A stretch of DNA of 64,000 nt from assembly GCA_021781455.1 (NCBI GenBank), contig JAJXWV010000075.1:23525-87524 (forward strand), in the 5' to 3' direction. Both the position numbers and the translations under genes were made by a program. Positions within the stretch are counted from its first letter, which is position 1; every line of letters begins with the position of its first letter. The DNA comes from Acidobacteriota bacterium. Its GTDB lineage: Bacteria > Acidobacteriota > Thermoanaerobaculia > Gp7-AA8. The notes under the pieces were generated by a model. It saw nothing but the letters and a program-made list of their open reading frames with translations. It searched no databases and was not told where the DNA came from. Of this stretch, positions 57,935 through 64,000 are shown piece after piece.

Positions 57935-60012
57935 CGTCCCCGGAACTCCGCCGCAAGATCTCGCGCTCCGATCTGATCGAACGTGTCCACGGCGAAGCGC
58001 GCGGAACCCGGGCCGGGGACGGCGCGAAGGAGCTGCTCCATCGTCTGCCGCGCTTCGCCGTTGCGGCCGGAGAGATAAAGCAGGACGGCGAGGTTGCCGT
58101 AAGCCTGCTGCTCGGCCGGAAAGTTCTGAATCTCGCGGCGGAAGGCGACGATGGCTTCGTCGGGGTGATTCGTCCGCGCCAGCAGATCGCCGCGGACGTA
58201 GTCGACCAGAGCCACCGGCTGCTTTCCTTCGTGCTCGCGCGCCACTTCATCGATGAGGCGCATGGCCTCGTCGTAGCGCCGTTCGTCGACGAGCACCTGC
58301 GCCAGGAACACCTCGGCCCGCACGTTGTCCGGCTGGTAGCCCAGCGCTGCGCGCGCCTGCTGTTCGGCGCCGGCCAGATCACGCTTCGCCATGGCGATGC
58401 GTCCCAGGATCACGGCAGCATCCGACGGATTGGCCTTCTGCGCGAGAAGGGCGTGCTTCCCGGCGTCGTCATAGCGCCTCAGGTTGAGGTCGAGGGCGGC
58501 GATGGAGAGCGCGTTCTCGCTGACCAGCGACGGCGAGAGCTGGATGACGCGCTTGTAGCTCTCGATCGCCTCCTCGTAGCGCCCTGCCTTTTCCTGATCC
58601 TTCGCCAGCAGCATCCAGGCGTCGGTAAACCCAGGATTCAGCCGCAGCACCGCCTGAATCCCGGCTATGGCGGCCTCATTGTCACCGGCGCGCGCCGCAT
58701 CGCTCAGCATCTGCACTTCGCCGATGTGGTCTTTCGGATCGGGCAGCGGACCATTTCCAGCGGTGGTCGTCGAGCTCAGATATCCGAGCGCGGCGAGCTT
58801 CTTCGCCTCCTCGGGATCGATGCGCGAAGGCTCCTGCATGGCGCTGCCGAAGGCGTCGAGCTTCTCGCGCATGCTGGCGTAGACGCGGCGATCGTCCTCC
58901 ACCAGGTTCTTCCGCTCCGACGGATCGCTCGTGAAGTCGTACAGCTCCGGCCGCGGAGCCTTGATGTAGTGGTGGCGGTCGTCGATGAGCGAGCGCAGGT
59001 CGCTCCAGCCGAGGTGAATGCGCGGGTAGAGCGACTCGGCGTAGAGCGAGCGCGGCGGATGATTGTCGAGGTCGAGCAGCGACACGCCGCGGAGCTGCGG
59101 TGGCTTGACGCCGGTCAGCGCGGCGATGGTCGGAAAGATGTCGATGAGCGCAGCGGGCGACTTGATCGAGCGATTGGCGTCGGCGCTTCCGGGAAGCTTC
59201 AGCATCAGCGGAACGTGGAGGTCCTCGCGATAGAGAAAGATCCCGTGCTCCTGTTCGCCGTGCTCGGAGAGGCCTTCGCCGTGATCGGACATGAACACGA
59301 TGATGGCGCGGTCGTAGATCTTCTTCGCCTTCAGGAACTCGAGGAACTGGCCGACGATGGCGTCCGCCGTGGCAATCTCGCCGTCGTACGGCAGGGCGAA
59401 GCGGCTGCGGAAAGGCTCGGGCGGCGTGTAAGGCGCGTGCGGCTCGTACAGGTGCAGCAGGAAGAAGAACGGCTTATCGCCCTGCTGCGCGATCCAGTTC
59501 TCGGCGACGCCGGCGGTGATGTTCCCGGCGCGCTGCAGCTCGCCCTGCGCTTCCCCGCCGCGGTATTCGACTTTGTCGTCGTAGAAGTCGAAGGCGTTCT
59601 TCAGTCCTGTCCCGCCGCGGAGGACGTACGCGGACACGGCGGCTCCGGTCGCGTACCCGTGCTGGTGCAGCAGCGCGGGAATGGTCTCGTGCTGCGCGGC
59701 ATCGAAGGGATATCCGATGTTGTTGCGCACGCCGTTGTCCGGCGGGAGTTGTCCGGTCAGCATCGCCACGTGCGAAGGCAGCGTCAGCGGCACCTCGGAA
59801 TAGGCGTTCTCGAAGAGGATGGCGTCGCGACGGAAGCCGTCGATAGCCGGCGTCTCGACCTGCTTGTACCCGTACGCGGGCAGATGGTCGGCGCGCAGCG
59901 TGTCGATGGAGATGATGATCACCGGCGCGTTCGGGTAGTGCGCGCGCGGAGATTCGCGGCGGGAACACGCGGCGAGGAGGATCAGCGTTGCGATGGAGAG
60001 CTTGCGGATCAT
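57931..60012 (-). CDS. Sulfatase-like hydrolase lipoprotein with TPR C-terminus, copy 2
   Basis: A 693-residue paralogue of the downstream gene: lipobox LLAACSRR near residue 16, sulfatase-like domain (VIIISIDTLRADHLPAYGY, VFMSDHGEGLSEHGEQEHG), then TPR repeats from about residue 430. As in copy 1 the nucleophile segment is LTLPSHVAMLTG with Thr in place of Cys. The strong pairwise similarity and ATGA overlap (57931-57934) indicate tandem duplication within one operon. Such enzymes act at the cell surface or periplasm; the TPR part may dock a partner. Substrate unknown. Confidence 0.88.
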   Translation of the reverse strand: MIRKLSIATLILLAACSRRESPRAHYPNAPVIIISIDTLRADHLPAYGYKQVETPAIDGFRRDAILFENAYSEVPLTLPSHVAMLTGQLPPDNGVRNNIGYPFDAAQHETIPALLHQHGYATGAAVSAYVLRGGTGLKNAFDFYDDKVEYRGGEAQGELQRAGNITAGVAENWIAQQGDKPFFFLLHLYEPHAPYTPPEPFRSRFALPYDGEIATADAIVGQFLEFLKAKKIYDRAIIVFMSDHGEGLSEHGEQEHGIFLYREDLHVPLMLKLPGSADANRSIKSPAALIDIFPTIAALTGVKPPQLRGVSLLDLDNHPPRSLYAESLYPRIHLGWSDLRSLIDDRHHYIKAPRPELYDFTSDPSERKNLVEDDRRVYASMREKLDAFGSAMQEPSRIDPEEAKKLAALGYLSSTTTAGNGPLPDPKDHIGEVQMLSDAARAGDNEAAIAGIQAVLRLNPGFTDAWMLLAKDQEKAGRYEEAIESYKRVIQLSPSLVSENALSIAALDLNLRRYDDAGKHALLAQKANPSDAAVILGRIAMAKRDLAGAEQQARAALGYQPDNVRAEVFLAQVLVDERRYDEAMRLIDEVAREHEGKQPVALVDYVRGDLLARTNHPDEAIVAFRREIQNFPAEQQAYGNLAVLLYLSGRNGEARQTMEQLLRAVPGPGSARFAVDTFDQIGARDLAAEFRGR

Positions 60013-60060
60013 GGGAAATGCGGTGGTGATTGTACGGTAGAGAAAAGCACGAGTGCGTAT

Positions 60061-60289
60061 TGTCTTCCCGAGCGTGAGCGAGGGATCTGTTTATGCGGGC
60101 TCTGGCGTTCGTTGCCCTTCTCCCCGCCGCAGCGGGGAGAAGGTGCCGAAGGCGGATGAGGGGTCTCCTTTCGAACGAGAACTGCGGCGGGGAGAGGGGG
60201 AATGATCGAACGTTTCTTCTCTCCGGTGTCGCGCCTGCGCGATTCGAGTGCTCGGGATGACGAGCCTGACGTTCGGGATGACAAGTTTG
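60061..60289. repeat. Family B composite palindrome, partly deleted copy of 3950-4296
   Basis: It shares long blocks in the same order with 4070-4296: TTTATGCGG, GTTCGTTGCCCTTCTCCCCG, GATGAGGGGTCTCCTTT, GAACGTTTCTTCTCTCCGG and GCGCGATTCGAGTGCTCGG, but lacks about 40 bases in the middle, including the GAGACCCCTCA stem. Confidence 0.85.
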
Positions 60290-60295
60290 CGCTCC

Positions 60296-60327
60296 AAAAA
60301 AAAGGCCCCGGTCTTGCGACCGGGGCT
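60296..60327 (-). terminator. Rho-independent terminator of receptor 4
   Basis: Reading the minus strand: AGCCCCGGTC, short loop, GACCGGGGCC, then eight or more Ts. It lies 24 bases past the receptor stop. Confidence 0.93.
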
Positions 60328-60351
60328 CTTCGACTCACGTGAGTCTGGAAA

Positions 60352-63336
60352 TTAGAAGCGGAAACCGCCGGCCATCGAGAACGAACGCGGCGTCTGATAG
60401 GCGCTCCTCGATGTCGGGTTGCCAAATGCTGACGTCAGCTGATAGTTCGCGTTCATCGCCGAGCACTGCGCGGCGGAGTCGCCCGTCGGGCACTGGATCG
60501 GCTTGTCGGTGAACGGGTTGAACGCCTTCAGGCCGGAACCGGCCGTGCGCGAGGTGCGCACGGTCGCGTTGACGACCTGGCTGGCGCCGCTCTGGAAATT
60601 CACGACCTTCTGAGAGTTGAACACGTTGAAGGCGTACCCCTCGATGTAGAACTGGAGGCCGTGAATCGAAGGGAAGGTGAACGTCGACGACAGATCCAGC
60701 GCCTGGGTGGCCGCCGTGCGGAACGCGCCGCGATCCGAGAAGTAGTAGGTCGACGAAGTCGGCGGACCCGCGTACCCCGGATTCGCGGTCACATAGGCGC
60801 TCGTCGAGATCGAGCCCACCGCGGAGTACGGCACGCCGGAGTCGTAGCGCTCGATCGCACCAACGTTCAGGTTGCCGAGGAACGTGCGCAGGTCGTAGCT
60901 GGCCCACAGCCGGAGTTTGTGCGTCTGATCGGACGGCAGATATCCAACCGGGAAGTTCTGCTTGAATCCGTTGTACTCCGGATAGAACATGGCACCGAAG
61001 CCCTCTGCGATCGGGCCCGAGCCGGCGTTCTCGCCAACGATGTTGCCGCGGAGCTTCGAGTACGTGTAGTTGCCACCCAGCTGCAGGGCAGTGGAAAAAC
61101 GATACTGCCCCTGCATCTGAAGGGCCTTGTACGTGCGCTTCGGGACATTCGAGTTGGCGATGAGGGTCAGATCTGCGGGATCGCCGTTGATGAGGATCGT
61201 GCCGATCGACGTGGTCCGCTCGTTGACATAGAAGTCACGAGACTTGCGGTCGATGAGGTCGGCCCGGATGTAGCCGTTGCCGATCTGCGTGCCGGCGCCG
61301 AGGGTGTACTCACGAGTGTTCGGCGCATTGAGGGATCCGCCGGCGATCTTCGACTGCGCGCCGGGGATGAACTGGTAGAAGAGCAGGTCCTTGTTGTTGA
61401 TGCCGCCGACGCTGTTGAACCAGTCGAAGAACGCCTTCGAATACTCGCGCGACGTCAGATGCGTCAGGGCCGGACCTTCGTACTGGTAATAGAACGAGGC
61501 CGGGCTGCCGGCTGAGGAGCTGGCGGAAGTGACGCCCTCAGCCAGGCGTCCGGCATAGACGTTGTATCCGGCGGTGACGCGGAGTCTGCCATTGCCGAAG
61601 ACGTCGTAGTTGGCGCCGAGGCGGGGGCTGAAGCCCTTGTCATTCGAGATCAGCTGGTGAAGCGAGTTGAGGGAGTCATTCTTGTCGTAACGGAGGCCGA
61701 CGTTGAAGCTCCAGTTGGTGTTGAGGTCCCACTTGTCATTGATGTACGCCGAGTTCGTCCTCAGATCGGATCCGAGCGACGGAGTGAGGATCGGGTAGTA
61801 GACCACCCAGTCGACGCCCGGATTCAGGTCGAAATACGCCACGCCAGTGCTGGGATCGCGCGTGACGGTGTTGCTGTAGGTGTTCAGGACGAAGTTGGTC
61901 GGCGACTGGTAGTTGTCCGAGAGACGGCTCTCGGACCACTTGTCGTAGCCGAGGACGATGTTGTGCGTTCCGACCGATTTGCTCGACCAGAAGTACGTCG
62001 ACTTGAGGGTCCAGTCGTTGTTGTTGCGGGTCTCCTGGCTGCAGACGCCGCAGAAGTAAGGCGCGTTGGCATCGCCGACGAGCGACGAGAAACCAGGCCC
62101 GAAGACCAGCAGCGGAGAGCCTGCCACCGGATCGCGGTTGTCGCCGCCGAATCCGATGAACGTGAACGTCTTGCGCGAGTAGAGCGCTTCGACGAGCCAG
62201 TTGTTCGTCAGGATGCCGTTGTAGTGGCCCGTCCAGAAATCGTTGCCCTGGGTGATCGAAGGATCGAGAGCCTGCTGCTCGAGGACCCCGAGCTGGTTGT
62301 TGTTCGTCGCGGTGAGCGGCGACTTCAGGTAGCTGACCACCAGGGAGTGCTTCGGCGTGATCTGCCCCGTCAGTTTGCCTTCCCAGCGCTTGGCGTCCGT
62401 CATAGAGGGGTACTGCTGGACCGGACCGCCGGCGAGGGCATACGACCCCGGTGCGGAGGACTTCACTTTGCGTCCCGCGCCGAAGAACCACAGACGGTCG
62501 CGGATGATGCGGCCGCCGAAGGTTGCTTCGTGAGTCTGGTTCCAGGAACGGTGCTGTCGCTTGTCGTTCGGATAATCGGTCGGCAGAGTCCATGCCGGGT
62601 TGTCGAGGTTGTCGCGATACGAGCCGTGGAACTCGTTGCCGCCCGACTTGCTGATCGAGTTGACGACGCCGCCCTGAAACCGGCCGTACTCGGCCGAGAT
62701 CGAACCGGTGAGAATCGTCGTCTCCTGAATCGCGTCCTCGATGAAGAGGCCGTGCTGCTGGCCGCGCAGGTTCTCCTGGATGTTGGCGCCGTCGACGGTG
62801 ATCAGGTTCTGGTCAGCCGTGGCGCCCGAGATCACGAGCGCTGCGCGCGGGCCGGTCGAGGTCGTGCCCGGCGCGAGAAGCGCCACGCCCGTCGGGGTCC
62901 GGCTTGTCGGCAGGCTGGTGATGACCGACTGCTGCATGTTGCTCTGCACCTCGGTCGTCTCCAGGACGGCCGGAGCGCTGGCGGTGACCGTGATCGCTTC
63001 CGCCACGGAGCTCAGGCGCATGGTCGCGTCTGCGCGGCCGGTCTGGCCGACACCGACCTGCGTCGTACGGACCACGTTCGCCATGCCCTGCATTTCGAAC
63101 GTCACCTTGTATGTGCCGGGAGGCACGGCCGCGAAGTTGTAGTTGCCGTTGACGTCGCTCGTCGTCGAGCGCGTCCCCTGCATGTTCGGCGATGAGATCG
63201 TGACCGTGACGCCGGGAAGGGGCGCCTTGTCCATCATCACGTATCCGGTCAGGTTGCCGTTCACGACCTGGCCGAAGGCGATGCTGCTACCGACGAGCAG
63301 AACGGCTGCTATGAGTGCAAGTAACCGCAGTTTCAT
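60352..63336 (-). CDS. TonB-dependent / Oar-like outer-membrane receptor 4
   Basis: A 994-residue receptor, close paralogue of receptors 1 and 2 although 14 kb away and on the other strand. Signal peptide (1-23, ending IAFGQ), regulatory-like domain (APLPGVTVTISSPNMQG, VNGNYNFAAVPPGTYKV), plug (SAEYGRFQGGVVNSISKSGG), barrel ending FSMAGGFRF. The cysteine pairs (FCGVCSQE, CPTGDSAAQC) match those of the others. ATG 63336 is chosen over the adjacent TTG 63339; AAAGGAGA is the ribosome binding site. Strong own terminator. Ligand unknown. Confidence 0.9.
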   Translation of the reverse strand: MKLRLLALIAAVLLVGSSIAFGQVVNGNLTGYVMMDKAPLPGVTVTISSPNMQGTRSTTSDVNGNYNFAAVPPGTYKVTFEMQGMANVVRTTQVGVGQTGRADATMRLSSVAEAITVTASAPAVLETTEVQSNMQQSVITSLPTSRTPTGVALLAPGTTSTGPRAALVISGATADQNLITVDGANIQENLRGQQHGLFIEDAIQETTILTGSISAEYGRFQGGVVNSISKSGGNEFHGSYRDNLDNPAWTLPTDYPNDKRQHRSWNQTHEATFGGRIIRDRLWFFGAGRKVKSSAPGSYALAGGPVQQYPSMTDAKRWEGKLTGQITPKHSLVVSYLKSPLTATNNNQLGVLEQQALDPSITQGNDFWTGHYNGILTNNWLVEALYSRKTFTFIGFGGDNRDPVAGSPLLVFGPGFSSLVGDANAPYFCGVCSQETRNNNDWTLKSTYFWSSKSVGTHNIVLGYDKWSESRLSDNYQSPTNFVLNTYSNTVTRDPSTGVAYFDLNPGVDWVVYYPILTPSLGSDLRTNSAYINDKWDLNTNWSFNVGLRYDKNDSLNSLHQLISNDKGFSPRLGANYDVFGNGRLRVTAGYNVYAGRLAEGVTSASSSAGSPASFYYQYEGPALTHLTSREYSKAFFDWFNSVGGINNKDLLFYQFIPGAQSKIAGGSLNAPNTREYTLGAGTQIGNGYIRADLIDRKSRDFYVNERTTSIGTILINGDPADLTLIANSNVPKRTYKALQMQGQYRFSTALQLGGNYTYSKLRGNIVGENAGSGPIAEGFGAMFYPEYNGFKQNFPVGYLPSDQTHKLRLWASYDLRTFLGNLNVGAIERYDSGVPYSAVGSISTSAYVTANPGYAGPPTSSTYYFSDRGAFRTAATQALDLSSTFTFPSIHGLQFYIEGYAFNVFNSQKVVNFQSGASQVVNATVRTSRTAGSGLKAFNPFTDKPIQCPTGDSAAQCSAMNANYQLTSAFGNPTSRSAYQTPRSFSMAGGFRF

Positions 63337-63619
63337 CAATTTCTCCTTTTCTGATTTGCAACAGTGGCTGGACGACTCGTGACTTCCTACGAAACACGCT
63401 GCAGATTCATGGCCGACTCGCGTTCAGCGCCTAACCGATTGAGCCATCGGGGGTAAGCGTCTAACAGAGCAACCTGTCGTTGTGACCGAATCCAACGATT
63501 TGAATCCGTGCGATCGCTTTCATGTATATCACGGCCATATCGCGGCGACGTGCGCTCTTGCGTTGACAACGAGTGACGGCTGTCGCATATCAGTGTTAGC
63601 TTCCGAAGCTATCAGCTCG

Positions 63620-63755
63620 CGGGTGTCAGGTGTCGGGTTTCAGGTGTCAGATGTCGGGCCTCAGGTGTCGGGTGTCGGGCCTCAGGTGTCGGGCCCGTCC
63701 ACGCACAGGCCTGCGAGCTGTGACCCGCGACCTGACACCTGAAACCCGCGACCTA
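63620..63755. repeat. Heptad tandem inverted repeat (GTGTCGG unit)
   Basis: GGTGTCAGGTGTCGGGTTTC-type heptamers at 63620-63692, answered by CGACCTGACACCTGAAACCC-type words at 63728-63755. Same unit as the in-frame insert at 5151-5240. The remainder of the 636-base gap 63340-63976 shows no gene. Confidence 0.88.
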
Positions 63756-63862
63756 ACAGTTGCGCGAGGCGGCCCGACACTCGCGCCCGGTCCGGTCCAC
63801 AATCGCACAACGACGACCATCACAGCATCGCGTGAGCTAAAAACGCCGTTGTTCCTCGCCCC

Positions 63863-63905
63863 CCGTCACTCTGACTCTGAGCCGGCGGAGACAGAATGGA
63901 GTGAC
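63863..63905. repeat. Degenerate mini family A palindrome
   Basis: CCCGTCACTCTGACTCTGAG then CCGGCGGAGACAGAATGGAG and TGAC: both ends of family A are recognisable but the centre is nearly absent. Confidence 0.5.
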
Positions 63906-63976
63906 CCGTCCGCTCGCGTATCTTTTTCGTGGGTTACACCCGAAAGGCGCAGAGCCACATACAGGAGGAACGGGTC

Positions 63977-64000
63977 ATGACGATTATTCACTGGATCGGG
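63977..64000 (+). CDS. Start of a gene cut by the window edge
   Basis: ATG 63977 follows an AGGAGG ribosome binding site (63963-63968) and encodes MTIIHWIG before the sequence ends. The opening is similar to small GlsB/YeaQ-type membrane proteins, but eight residues are too few for a call. Confidence 0.4.

Noticed and set aside
58165..60159. 664-codon plus-strand frame antisense to sulfatase copy 2
   Set aside because: Shadow of the sulfatase-TPR gene without motifs of its own.
63481..63530. tRNA-like arm around 63497
   Set aside because: Only a weak resemblance to a T-arm; no acceptor or anticodon stem can be drawn.

Overview
This window looks like a chromosomal segment of a high-GC Gram-negative bacterium, most probably an Acidobacteriota member. 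The pointers are a VWFA-related protein of the type expanded in acidobacteria (28376-30037), four outer-membrane receptors of the TonB-dependent/Oar type with an N-terminal carboxypeptidase-regulatory-like domain, sulfatase-TPR fusion lipoproteins, and the general codon use. Assignment to Thermoanaerobaculia or Vicinamibacteria would be a guess. No rRNA, tRNA, CRISPR array, integrase or classical transposase was seen.

Layout. 1-9.9 kb holds a truncated 5'-nucleotidase-like lipoprotein, a DUF2784 membrane protein coupled to a DEAD-box helicase, a membrane diguanylate cyclase, a fused E1 alpha/beta 2-oxoacid dehydrogenase, a VapBC-type toxin-antitoxin pair, an aldo/keto reductase and a HIT protein. 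10-24.5 kb holds a FadR-like TetR regulator with its own operator, a PAP2 phosphatase, a giant duplicated CPBP-protease membrane protein, a CoA-binding protein, two tandem subtilases, a D-2-hydroxyacid dehydrogenase, the CIRCE-controlled groES-groEL operon and several small genes. 24.5-36 kb is signalling (PAS-GGDEF-EAL, a NarL-type two-component pair, a SpoIIE phosphatase), an MFS transporter and EttA. 36.5-46.3 kb holds three Oar/TonB-type receptors. 46.6-55.6 kb is a reductive pyrimidine catabolism cluster. 55.8-63.3 kb holds two coupled sulfatase-TPR lipoproteins and a fourth receptor.

The pyrimidine cluster reads as a nearly complete route: NCS1 permease (import), PreA-like dihydropyrimidine dehydrogenase, dihydropyrimidinase, beta-ureidopropionase, class III beta-alanine-type aminotransferase, and MmsA-type semialdehyde dehydrogenase (to acetyl-CoA). 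The NAD(P)H-oxidising PreT partner is not in the window, and this PreA lacks the usual C-terminal 4Fe-4S domain.

The most unusual feature is the density and variety of intergenic palindromes: more than 25 long inverted repeats in several families, often nested inside each other, abutting stop codons, sitting inside operons, and in two cases inserted in frame in the E1 gene. One class is built from tandem heptamers followed by the same heptamers reverse-complemented, with a different heptamer at most loci. Another family (ends like GTCAYTCTGAGCCGGCGGAGCCGCGG) carries, at one locus only, a small GIY-YIG endonuclease gene between its arms, so the empty copies may be non-autonomous derivatives mobilised by such an enzyme. 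This is the best candidate here for an undescribed system.
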